DNA of 64,000 nt from Centropus unirufus. Lineage: Eukaryota > Chordata > Aves > Cuculiformes > Centropidae. Positions within the stretch are counted from its first letter, which is position 1. The number at the start of each line of letters is the position of its first letter. The position numbers and the translations under genes were made by a program. Shown here piece by piece: positions 14,701 to 22,800 of the stretch. The stretch covers positions 1,196,635 through 1,260,634 of the forward strand of contig VYZI01000002.1 in assembly GCA_013397695.1 (NCBI GenBank). The letters are read 5' to 3'. Under the pieces are notes generated by a model. That model made no database searches and was not told where the DNA came from. It worked only from the letters and a program-made list of their open reading frames with translations.

Positions 14701-15579
14701 GGCATCTTTTGCTATAGAGAAAAGGCTTTTTACTTTACATCACTCACTGCTTTTATACTTTGGTGGTATGTTATTACTTTGTACTCGAACTTACTGCTTA
14801 AAATATGGCTTTCCTTTTCTCATCTTTCTGTGTTTTTTAAAGTTATAAGCTTCAGTTAATTATGAACTGCTCTTTATTGCTGAATTTATAATTTTGCAGA
14901 ATTCACTTCCCATGTACTTCTTTTTAATTATTCCACATACAATTGCAAATTGATGAGATGATGAATTAATGATCTGCTTATGACAGAGGAATTTCTTATG
15001 CTCAGATCAAATCGTTCACACCTGGGAGAGAAGTTATGTTACTTCCCAGAAATGTGTTGAAATAAAAGTAAAAACAGAGAAGTATGAGTGCTTTCAGACA
15101 TAATCTTCAGGTTTGGACAAAACCATTAGTAGCTTAGTATAACCTCATTTCCAGATTTCTACCTGTGATGATACAACTGATGTCAAGCTGAAAACAAGAA
15201 ATTATAGAAGTTGCTGGTTTCCTGCTCTTATGCCAAGGATGGCCTAAATGATTTACATTTTATGTAAATTTGACATTTACAGCACTTTGGTGCTTTATTT
15301 TAGTTTTTATTCTTGCTTGTGCTTAATTACTCACATTTGTTATCTAGAAATTCAATCACAATCTCATTTCAAACAGTGACTTAGATAATTTGTCTTGCCC
15401 AAGTTTCCTTTGGTTTTTTTTCTGTACAAACTAATCCTTTTTTAATTTTTCTTTTGCAGTTATATAAAAATATGTGGGCAGAAGTCCTTCAAGGCAGAAA
15501 AGCTCTGAACAGACCTTCATGGTGGGCAGAATTGTGTGTTAATAAACCTGTTATGGGCAGGCTGAGGCCAAAATTATAG
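2682..15579 (+). CDS. ACOX3: ACOX3, peroxisomal acyl-CoA oxidase 3 (3' part, 11 exons, 5' end outside window)
   Basis: ACOX3 is a FAD enzyme that oxidises CoA esters of 2-methyl branched fatty acids in peroxisomes, passing electrons to oxygen to make a trans-2-enoyl-CoA and hydrogen peroxide. Joined coding pieces are 2682-2778, 3198-3380, 4829-4951, 6236-6356, 6831-6950, 7622-7735, 8572-8687, 10263-10437, 10931-10998, 11677-11763 and 15460-15579. All borders are AG/GT and phases agree, giving 440 residues plus one base of a split codon. Seen in order: VRIP (7-10 of the visible part), RHQFG (74-78), CGGHGY (167-172), YEG with the catalytic-type glutamate (192), and an ACOX3-type C-terminal region containing IAPPDF. 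Similarity to mammalian ACOX3 is close from end to end and closer than to ACOX1 or ACOX2. The missing N-terminal third should lie upstream. No internal stop or frameshift was seen, so the gene looks intact. The C-terminal tripeptide is PKL. Confidence 0.96.
2779..3197 (+). other. ACOX3 intron A-B
   Basis: Short intron with GT-AG borders. It holds a small AT-rich simple repeat of taa/ataa units at about 3043-3088 and nothing else recognisable. Confidence 0.85.
3198..3380 (+). CDS. ACOX3: ACOX3 exon B
   Basis: Acceptor cattcag, donor CAG|gtaaat; exactly 61 codons, phase 0 at both ends. It encodes the first helices of the C-alpha1 domain. LGSLSTGRI and RFSATRHQFGP are family hallmarks; the latter contributes to the FAD site in acyl-CoA oxidases and dehydrogenases. 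The reading frame runs on to a stop at 3498-3500, but that extension is intronic. Confidence 0.96.
3381..4828 (+). other. ACOX3 intron B-C
   Basis: GT-AG intron containing a CR1 3' tail on the minus strand (4411-4636). The rest is unique AT-rich sequence with no recognisable gene. Confidence 0.85.
4411..4636 (-). mobile_element. CR1 LINE, 3' tail fragment
   Basis: Read on the minus strand this is the CR1 3' untranslated region. On + it shows the usual features in reverse: atagaatggttt, gatcatccagttccaaac and a later caacctccct/ttccagtg stretch. It is 5'-truncated, as most CR1 copies are, and diverged. It carries short open frames on both strands that have no coding meaning. Confidence 0.9.
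4829..4951 (+). CDS. ACOX3: ACOX3 exon C
   Basis: Acceptor ttattctag, donor CAG|gtgaga; 41 codons, phase 0 at both ends. The peptide begins QWRLIPYLAATYALDYFSKS, the ACOX3-type helix after the EEEIPVLEYQ segment of exon B. Its C-terminal third is the least conserved, as in other vertebrate ACOX3 proteins. Confidence 0.95.
4952..6235 (+). other. ACOX3 intron C-D
   Basis: GT-AG intron. It contains a probable LTR fragment (about 5765-6050). Otherwise AT-rich unique sequence. Confidence 0.85.
5765..6050 (+). mobile_element. Probable avian ERV-type LTR remnant (diverged, incomplete)
   Basis: The order of motifs resembles a common avian endogenous-retrovirus LTR: a C-rich cttcccactccccaccc block, a gagaggaaaaagacttgtggg segment, an acagctttaataaatag segment, then a run of taata/agaag units and a ggacacgccc segment. 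No target-site duplication, paired LTR or retroviral coding sequence is visible. The call rests on remembered repeat style, so it needs a repeat-library search. A unique sequence with incidental simple repeats is the alternative. Confidence 0.5.
6236..6356 (+). CDS. ACOX3: ACOX3 exon D
   Basis: Acceptor tttttcacaaag, donor GCCA|gtaagt; 40 codons plus one base. It encodes ADMGREIHALSAASKP and ends in ECREACGGHGYLA. CGGHGY is the glycine-rich FAD-contact motif shared by acyl-CoA oxidases. The final A joins TG of exon E to make a methionine codon. Confidence 0.96.
6357..6830 (+). other. ACOX3 intron D-E
   Basis: Short GT-AG intron with unique AT-rich sequence and a pyrimidine tract before tctttttaag. 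Nothing else recognised. Confidence 0.85.
6831..6950 (+). CDS. ACOX3: ACOX3 exon E, with catalytic glutamate
   Basis: Acceptor ttctttttaag, donor AGAG|gtacgt; 2 bases, 39 codons, 1 base. It contains NDNDPNCTYEGDNNVLLQQT. The glutamate of YEG corresponds to the base that removes the alpha proton in ACOX1 (Glu421 of the rat enzyme). Its presence argues that the gene product is an active oxidase. Confidence 0.97.
6951..7621 (+). other. ACOX3 intron E-F
   Basis: GT-AG intron with unique AT-rich sequence. No repeat or gene recognised. Confidence 0.85.
7622..7735 (+). CDS. ACOX3: ACOX3 exon F
   Basis: Acceptor tttggtgtttcag, donor TCAG|gtagcc; phase 1 at both ends (2 bases, 37 codons, 1 base). 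It encodes the linker between the C-alpha1 and C-alpha2 domains, including SPFGTINFLQDY and a final EECMDSS. This is a variable part of ACOX3, so it rests on frame continuity and the LxCKF/ECxDS pattern. Confidence 0.92.
7736..8571 (+). other. ACOX3 intron F-G
   Basis: GT-AG intron. Unique AT-rich sequence, no recognised repeats. Confidence 0.85.
8572..8687 (+). CDS. ACOX3: ACOX3 exon G
   Basis: Acceptor tctttttcgcag, donor CAG|gtaata; 2 bases plus 38 codons, ending in phase 0. The peptide contains PLAAYKWLVCYLLRES, nearly the same as in mammalian ACOX3, and ends FEAKNNCQ. It is the first helix of the C-terminal oxidase domain. Confidence 0.96.
8688..10262 (+). other. ACOX3 intron G-H
   Basis: GT-AG intron. 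Open frames such as 9374-9724 show no recognisable protein. A 14-base direct tandem repeat (gagaggcattt unit) sits near 10070-10097. No CR1. Confidence 0.85.
10263..10437 (+). CDS. ACOX3: ACOX3 exon H
   Basis: Acceptor ctctttcttaag, donor CAAG|gtgaga; 58 codons plus one base. It encodes YCRSLAIAFIEQAVLQRYH and then LKNLSALYGLWSLSKH, the core helices of the ACOX C-terminal domain. The one-base overhang joins GT of exon I to make glycine. Confidence 0.97.
10438..10930 (+). other. ACOX3 intron H-I
   Basis: Short GT-AG intron, unique sequence, no repeats recognised. Confidence 0.85.
10931..10998 (+). CDS. ACOX3: ACOX3 exon I
   Basis: Acceptor gcatttgcag, donor CAGG|gtaagc; 2 bases plus 22 codons. 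It encodes GGYASGEQAGRIIQDAILEL; GGYxSGEQAG is conserved in ACOX3. It is too short to stand out as an open frame but is required for frame continuity. Confidence 0.95.
10999..11676 (+). other. ACOX3 intron I-J
   Basis: GT-AG intron with unique AT-rich sequence. Its length is useful for comparison with the fossil exons near 33 kb. Confidence 0.85.
11677..11763 (+). CDS. ACOX3: ACOX3 exon J
   Basis: Acceptor gcttttaaacag, donor GAG|gtaaga; exactly 29 codons. It encodes LKDDAVALVDVIAPPDF followed by LNSPIGKANGE. IAPPDF-x-L-x-SPIG distinguishes ACOX3 from ACOX1 and ACOX2. A decayed relative of this exon lies at 33910-33988. Confidence 0.97.
11764..15459 (+). other. ACOX3 intron J-K
   Basis: The longest intron in the visible part of the gene, with GT-AG borders and a long pyrimidine tract before cttttgcag. 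A CR1 element (12238-13163) accounts for about a quarter. The rest is unique AT-rich sequence. Confidence 0.85.
12238..13163 (+). mobile_element. CR1 LINE with internal deletion (endonuclease piece joined to 3' end)
   Basis: About 12240-12660 matches the start of the CR1 second reading frame (endonuclease domain), with recognisable GGGVALCAKE and KADIMVGVCYR. About 12745-13163 is the CR1 3' end, with the ggattgttcagcctggagag block, the tgccgagggaagttgtcccc block and the attctatgattc terminus. The reverse transcriptase between them is absent, so the copy lost roughly 2-3 kb or arose by template switching. Both coding pieces carry stops and frameshifts; it is dead. It lies in the same orientation as ACOX3. 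Confidence 0.88.
15460..15579 (+). CDS. ACOX3: ACOX3 terminal coding exon K, ends in PKL
   Basis: Acceptor tttttcttttgcag; 39 codons, then TAG at 15577-15579. It encodes LYKNMWAEVLQ, then RPSWWAELCVNKPV, and ends GRLRPKL. Mammalian ACOX3 ends in SKL, the classical PTS1 signal that PEX5 reads to import proteins into peroxisomes. Proline at the first position (CCA; one transition from TCA serine) lies outside the strict S/A/C-K/R/H-L/M consensus. Basic residues just upstream (R-L-R) may compensate. Confidence 0.96.
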   Translation, partial: LYKNMWAEVLQGRKALNRPSWWAELCVNKPVMGRLRPKL

Positions 15580-16215
15580 AACAAATAACTTGTGAGAAGC
15601 TGGATGGGTCTGAGATGGACACTGTCTTTGAAACATCAGAAGGAAATGAGGCCATATGTCAAACACTGAAAATGAGAGATTTTCATAGAGAAGTGCCAAG
15701 TTTTAAAATGTCTTTGAAATCAAGTCCTATTTGGTCTCAACAACTGCTAATAAGGACAGGAGCAAGTGAAACACATCTGTACGCTATTCATATTTAGTCA
15801 ATTAAATACAGAAAAACTAAGATCATTATGATCACCGCTTTGCAAAGTTTCTCTAAGTGTTCCAGTCAATATCTTGACTCTACTCTCATATCAAAATAAA
15901 TGAGAATTTGAAGAAAAAAAAGGCTTCAAGAACACTAACAATGATAAACCTTTATTAAGGGATGCAAATAATTTCTGATGACCCCTTTGAAGTGTGTGAA
16001 GCTATTCTAATTTACTTTGTATGTGTCTATGTTAAACTACTTGATTGCACTTTCAATGCAGGACAGGACTGGGATTTTGGATAATCTGTCTTTTAATTGT
16101 GTATAACTCCGTAGATAAAATTAATTGAAAGTAACTCATTTATTCATCTTTTTTTGACAAAAATGTTCAGTAATGCAAACTTTTATTAAATGTGTCCTTG
16201 GTTGATTCTAAAATT
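15580..16215 (+). other. ACOX3: ACOX3 3' untranslated region and flank
   Basis: Non-coding sequence after the ACOX3 stop codon. Candidate poly(A) signals are ATTAAA at 15801-15806, AATAAA at 15895-15900 and ATTAAA at 16185-16190; the last is followed by a GT-rich tgtgtccttggttg tract. The true end cannot be decided without transcripts. The short open frame at 15615-15797 has no recognisable protein. Confidence 0.65.
15895..15900 (+). terminator. Candidate ACOX3 polyadenylation signal (AATAAA)
   Basis: First canonical AATAAA after the stop codon, 316 bases downstream. No strong GT-rich element follows closely, so the ATTAAA at 16185-16190 may be used instead or as well. Confidence 0.5.
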
Positions 16216-16359
16216 TTCAATACTGCAAAACCACTGCCAAGCCTGGGATATATCAATACACGTAGAAACTGGGTCTGCTTTAGGTCATAATATACTGAGA
16301 TGGATTATTATAAAACTGAACTTGTAAGAACATATGATCGCACTAGGCATTATTGAATA

Positions 16360-17118
16360 CAGAATCATAGAATGATTTATGTTGGAATGACCTCAAAGAT
16401 CATCCAGTTCCAAACCCCTTCCATGGGCAGGAACACCTTCTGCTAGACCAGGCTACTCAAAGCCCTGTCGAGCCTCGCCTTGAATGCTTCCAGGGATGGA
16501 GCATCTATAGCTTCTCTGGGGAACCTGTGCCAGTGCCTCACCCCCTCACTGTAAAAAATTTCTTCCTGATATCTAATCAAAATCTACCCTCTTTTAATGT
16601 AAAACCATTATCCTTTGTTCTATCACTGCACTCTCCAATAGTCCTTCCCCAGCTTTCTTATAAGCCCCCTTTAAGTACTGAAAGACTGCTATAAGGTCTC
16701 CCTGGAGCTTTCTCTTCTCTAGGCTGAACAACTACAATTCTCCCAGCCTTTTCCTTGTGTGAGAGGTGCTCCAGCCCTCTGATCATTTTCCTGGACATCC
16801 TCTGGACTCACTCGATCAGATTCATGTCCTTCCTGTGCTGAGGACTCCAGAACTGTACACAGCACTCCAGGCGAGGTCTTAAATGAGTAGACTAGAGGGG
16901 CAGAATCACCTCCCTCAACCTGCTGGTCACACTTAGGCAGCTCAGGATACAGTTGGCTTTCTGGGCTGCAAGCGCACACTGCTAACTTATGTTGAGCTTC
17001 TCAATCCACCAGCACCCCCAAGTCCTTCTCTTCAGGGCTACTCTCAATCCATTCTCCACTCAGCCTATATTTGTGGTTGGGATTGCCCAGACCCAGCTGC
17101 AGGAGCTTGCACTTGTAC
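16360..17118 (-). mobile_element. CR1 LINE, 3' fragment (about 0.75 kb)
   Basis: On the + strand it starts with agaatcatagaatgattta and gatcatccagttccaaac, the reversed CR1 3' end, and continues through ggtctccctggagctttctct to the cccagctgcaggagcttgcac segment. It is 5'-truncated. It inserted just beyond the likely ACOX3 3' end and is moderately diverged. The minus-strand open frame inside (16719-16979) is not a gene. Confidence 0.93.
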
Positions 17119-19685
17119 AAAATAGGGTATTTCAAGCTATACTAACTATCAAATATTTTTAATCACAAGTGGAAGAGACACTAACAAAGCTTTGAAAATT
17201 CAGAATATTTTGTGGTTTTGATATGCTGTGAAAATGAAAATAATATTTTTCTTTATTTCTATGAACAGAAGAACTGTTAAAACTGGATTCCTGTTGCCTT
17301 CACTGTTGTGAGCAATGCTATCAAGCCTAAGAGATTATTTTATAAGTTAAAAATTGAATATTGTTTATGACTCATCACAGATGAATTATGGTTTATGTTA
17401 TTAAAAAAATAAATATGATTTCAGTATTTGAGTATTGAATTCTTCTTGAGCAGAATGAGGCCCTTGTGGGATTTTATAAGTTAATCTGTTGTTGCAGTGT
17501 GAGTATACAAAAGTTTGTAGGTTTTACAGATTGCCACAATGTGACCAAGTAGTCATATAAAGGCTTTGATTCAATTCAAATCTGACAGAGCTCAGGAAAC
17601 ATTTCATGGCTGGAGGGTCTATCAAAAGGCCAGTGTTAGGATTTCTCAGAGTATGGCTGCTAAACAGATTTCATTTTTAACTTTTGGTTGTATTTTTTAA
17701 GAGCACTTTTTTGGCAAATCGGAGGACTCCAAGTGCATAATAATGCAAGTATAAGGCTGACAGGCCAGACAGAAGCTTTATTCACGATGATCTGGGTGAG
17801 AGACCACTCAGAAAGCATCTTTCCTTCTGCTTTCCTGTTCCCAGGCAATTGAGTGCAGTGAGCCAACATGCAAAGAGTTTCAGAAAAACAGAAGAGGTCA
17901 GGAAGAAAAATCATTTCATTTCATTTCAAGACTCTGGAGATCACCTTCATGGACCCTGCATCAGTAACACAACCCATCTTAGCTTAGCTTAGAAGTGGGA
18001 AGTTGGAAACAATCACAGACTGTTAGCTTTCAGTTGAAAGGAACGTTCTTTTAGTGGAGATAACTTCATAGCTAGAACTCCATCTTAAATAATGCTTTTA
18101 CCACCTCAAGTTCCAATGCCATTTAAAGATAATCACACTCAACACATTTCAGGAAAAAAAAACAAAAACGAACAAGCAAACAAATGAAAACCTCCAAATG
18201 CCAAAACTTGTTTATAGAAACACTGGAAAAAATGGATATAAAATGTCTGGTTGACCCTTACCTGTAGGTTTTTGTATGAACTTCGTTTTCTTTGCCAGAG
18301 ATACTCAGGATTGGCAGTGTTTTTTCTGCTTCTGTCCTTTCTGCTTTTCTAATGAGGTAGCAAAGTTCAGGATAGAAGTTCTATGTCTAACTATGGTACT
18401 GTAGGAAACAGTCACAAGTTTAGCCTTCTCTGCTGAAAAAAAATACCAATCCAGAACAAAACAACAATCAAAAAACTCAGCCCATTATAAAGTATTTATT
18501 TTCTTTCAGGTGTTTTGCCTCTTTTAATAATGTCCAATAGATGGCATCACACCATGATGGAAAAAAAATCAATACAGCAAAATACCTATCATTAAATATA
18601 ATGGATCTTGGAGTCTCGTGATTATCCTCATTTGTTTTCATTTGATTTATCAATACAGGATCCAGCAAGTGTTTCCTGCTTGCATTTGTGCAGAGCTGAA
18701 TGAAGCAAGTAGAGCACATTGTGCCCAATGCCCAGTGTGAACACCAGGATCTCTGATAGCAAATGGAGTGAATGAGAAAAAGGTGTAGAGCCAAGTAGCA
18801 TTTATCTGTCACTCCACATTCTGTACTATCAATTAATCAGCAGCAATATGCTTCCATACATGCATGTAATTTCGCCATTACCTCCAAGTTCTTCTTAAGT
18901 GATAAGGTATTTTCCTGCTTGCTTCCTCTCAGGTGGGAAACAGAGCTGTATATAAATTTTGCTTGTGAACTATAAGTCTATTTATGAGGCCCTTGCAGCC
19001 CAGAAGAGAAAGAAACCAAAGTTGGCATGTAGCTTAAGACACCTTCAAAACAAAAAAGCCCCAAGAATCAGCTCTGTCACAGTAGAACAGAACTGAAAAC
19101 CTGGTGAGTACCAACGATATCCACTAAACATAGCAGGATAAACAGGCACCTACATCTATCCCTAAGCTATTCCTGCTAATCTGATTTATTATGACTGTTT
19201 AGTCGTCATCCAAACTCTGAGAAAAGCTGTGTCCCTCTGTGCTGATAAGCACTGTACGAACTGGCAGAAAACTATGGTGTTTGTTCTGAAAAGCTTCAGA
19301 CTTTGACTACAGCGAGCACTGCAGAGGCTGCGTCAGCAAGGACATGATTAGGGACAGCAAAAATGGGATACTTAATCTCCAATAATGGACACTAATATGA
19401 CCTGTCACAGCTTGCACTAAGCTTAGAGCTTCATGGGATCCTTGGATCCCTGCACAGTTAATGGCAGGAGTTAGAGACTGAGCACCAAAGCTGAAACAAG
19501 TTAAAGGGAAGCAGGGGTACCCTGGGGCCATGCAGATTCACTCTAGAACACCCGCAGCCATGGAGTGATGGTGGCTGCTCACCAAGGCTTTTCACAAGCT
19601 CCGTGCACGTGTTCAGCAGCTGTTCAGCTGCCAGCAAAGGCCATGTCCGTTTACTCACACCATTACAAAGCCACAGAAAAGCATC
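17119..19685. other. Intergenic, no gene recognised
   Basis: AT-rich unique sequence. It contains AATAAA at 17408-17413 and short iterations such as atttcatttcatttc (about 17914-17929) and ttagcttagcttag (about 17979). Open frames on either strand resemble no known protein. Confidence 0.7.
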
Positions 19686-19835
19686 ATCACAGAATGGTTT
19701 GGGTCAGAAGGGCCTTCGAAGATCCATCTAGTTCCAAACCCCCTACCATGGGCAGGGACAGCTTCCACTAGATCTGGTTGCTCAAAGCCTCTTCCAACCT
19801 GGTCTTGAGCACTTCCAGAGATGGGGATCCATGAC
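19686..19835 (-). mobile_element. CR1 LINE, short 3' tail fragment
   Basis: On the + strand: atcacagaatggtttgggtc, then a gatccatctagttccaaacccc block and a ggttgctcaaagcctcttcc block, all typical of the reversed CR1 3' end. 5'-truncated to about 150 bases. Confidence 0.88.
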
Positions 19836-22800
19836 TATGGGAAGGCTCCTTCTATGGGTAAGAGCCACTCTGCACTCAGTATTATCATTTTCTGTATGAA
19901 TATTTACATAATCCTTTAATTAGTTATGACTATGAACCTGCCCCACTTCCCCTGTACCCATAATGGCTTGCCTCCCAGACAGTGGTATTTTTCTACTTTG
20001 AGACTTTGTCAAATTGCCTACCAGCCAAGGGTATTTCAAACTGATTTCCTCCGTGGTGTGATATTTCCTGCTGATGTGACTCACTTAAAGCAAAAAAGCT
20101 TTTTTCTGTCAGAAAAAAAAGAAAAAAAAACCCAAATTGTTTGTGTGCATTAGGACACTGCGGAGATCTTCCTTGTTGACAGGGCAAGGTAAATCCATGA
20201 ATATTTCACATCTCCTTTTGTAGGAGTGATGCTGTCAGGAAAAGGGCGTAGGGAACCAGATGGAAGTCCTTCTATCCTTACAGGTGCAGTTCAGTGGATA
20301 CAAATTCCCCAGAGGTGCTTGTTTCTGCAGAGCTAAGTCAATTCATATGCTGCCATTTCTGTCTGAGTCTTCCCCCCTATAATAAATGTTTTATAAGATA
20401 TTCTGCTGTGTTGCAAGTTTCTCTTCTGTTTGCCTTTCTTCATGTATTTTCTTTACTGACTTAATGTGTTTTCAAACCTGAGTGGTGATTTAATATGAGC
20501 ACATGCTAGCAGCATGACCGGTCTCTCAGATGCAACCATAGGGACATCACGGAGGCCTGTGTTTCCTCTTGTAGCACTGTGCCTCCACAGGCTGTGGCAA
20601 TGTTTTGTTATTCCAAATTCTCATTAGCCTGAGATCAGAGTAAGGCTCCAGATCATCTTATCTCGGTTCACTGGCCTAAGGAGCACCATAAGCAAAGGGG
20701 AGCTCGCTGCATGAGACATCCATGTGATAGTATAATCTGAGACAGACAGATCCAGCCAAAGGAAGGTCAGCTGTGATCACAGCAGGCTACCCACTACAAT
20801 GTCAGTGGGAACAGAAGCATAAAGCTTCACCCTTCTCCAAGTAAGTCAAGTCTAAGGTTCATAAAATACAAGCAGAGCATTTCACTTTGTTTACTTTCAG
20901 AGACGGAAAGAGAGATGAATGCAGTTTTTGCTGAGAGCAACAGTTCTGTTGACTACCTTGCCTTTTTTTCCCCAAGTTTTTGTGGTCTGGTTGCCTTTGT
21001 TCAGCATTCCCGCAGCATGAATCTCTCTTGAATAAACACAGTTTCCATTAGGATTTTCTTCACTGTATTTGTCAAAGAGTAGGCCACTTAGTGTGTGGCT
21101 AGAGCAATTCTCAGTGGATTTACTGAAAGCAATTCACACAGTTTTTACATTTTTGCTTGGGAACGATGGTCAACATTAGAATCCAACATCTGCTGAGATT
21201 TGCAGAAGACTCCAAAGACCCAGTCTCGGTGGGCAATAGCCCCCCCCTCACCTGCCCATGTTCTTCCATCTTCCTGCAGAGTACCCTCTCCAACTCATTT
21301 CACTTGCTTATCATCTTCCCTTTACCCGTCACTTTGCTAAAGTCTGGGTTTTGCTCAATTAGAACATATCCATTATTATTCCACCTTTTATTCAAAGAAT
21401 ATTTGCACGGTGCAAGTTCCATGAAAGAGAAAACAGCTCAATTCATAACGATAATTTTGGTTAGAAGGGCAATTTTTTGCAGAGTATGTACCACAGAGAG
21501 GAGTTCGGAAAGCAGCACATGGAAGGACCAACATGAAACTCTAGTTTGTTTAAGCCTGTGACTGTGCCAGAGATGTGCCTTCTGATTTCAACAGGTGATC
21601 CATGGCCCAGGACACCTCCTGAAGTGTAACAGAGAAAAGCAGCTCCACTGCTAGTATCCCATACAGCACATACCACACACTACCACACCTCCACAAGGTC
21701 TTTTGGGGCAGTCTGTGTATTAGCAATGGAAAGCCATTGCCTGAGGACAAAAGCTCTTTTAACAGTGTGATAAATTATCTTTTTAAAATGGAAGAATCAA
21801 ACCCAGATTCTATAGACAGATAGCATTCCCTATGTTTTTAATAGATGTGACATGCAATGTACACAATTACCTTTAAGACAGCATTATCAGTGTCGCCTGA
21901 CACTGTAAGTAAAAAGCAGCATCCTATCTATCAGTTACAAACATTTAATTGGAAATAGAACTTCCTGGCTGACAAAATCTTGGGAAGCCATCAGCAAGAG
22001 AAATCAACGTGTGATTTTTAGGGATGATATTAAGGATAATCCCAGTCCCGCCACTGCTTATTATTTTCACAGTGAGCTGGAAGTAATTGTAAAATCTCTT
22101 TTACTAAAATGTGCAGAATTGGTGGACCAGTAAATAAAGGTTTAAGCAGACTTGACATACAGCATTGTCTGAAATGCTTAATAAATTTAAACCAGCCTGA
22201 ATTTGCTGACCCAAGTATGCAACAAACACCTTAAAAATATAGGACTGAGAGATATTGTCATTCTAGGTCAGACAGAGCTGAAACAAGGTGATGCCATTCT
22301 TATCCATGTTGGGTCATTGCTATCATCAACAGCTGATTTGCACTGATCTGTTTGGGAGAGAATGCTGTGGTTGACAACTTTTTTGTAGGTTACAGGAGGA
22401 GTAAGAAAACATGTGACCCTTACACCCTTGACATGATCAGAGAATTTTTTCCTGGTCCAGCCCTGATTTTTAAAAAGTTATATCAAAAGTTAGACCCAGG
22501 CCTTCCTGGAAAATGGAAACTGTTGAGGGAAGTAAAAATATTTACAAGTAATTCTGTGGAATTGCTGGTTGCTGAACTGCTGCTTCCTTAGGGTACAAAG
22601 TAGCAAAGGCTGCAAAAAGGAGCAACAGCACTGACTTCAAAGCTGGAGAAAAGTGTGGTACAGCAGGAAAATGGAAGAACTCAATGTTTAGCAAGTCAAA
22701 GAGGAGCTTAATATATAATGTGGTTACAGTATTATCAGTTAGTCCAGAACTGGAACAAAATGCCAAATGTCAAAACAAATCTGATTTGTGTCCAATCACT

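Noticed and set aside
16719..16979. 86-codon minus-strand open frame
   Set aside because: It lies fully inside a CR1 3' fragment and is not coding.
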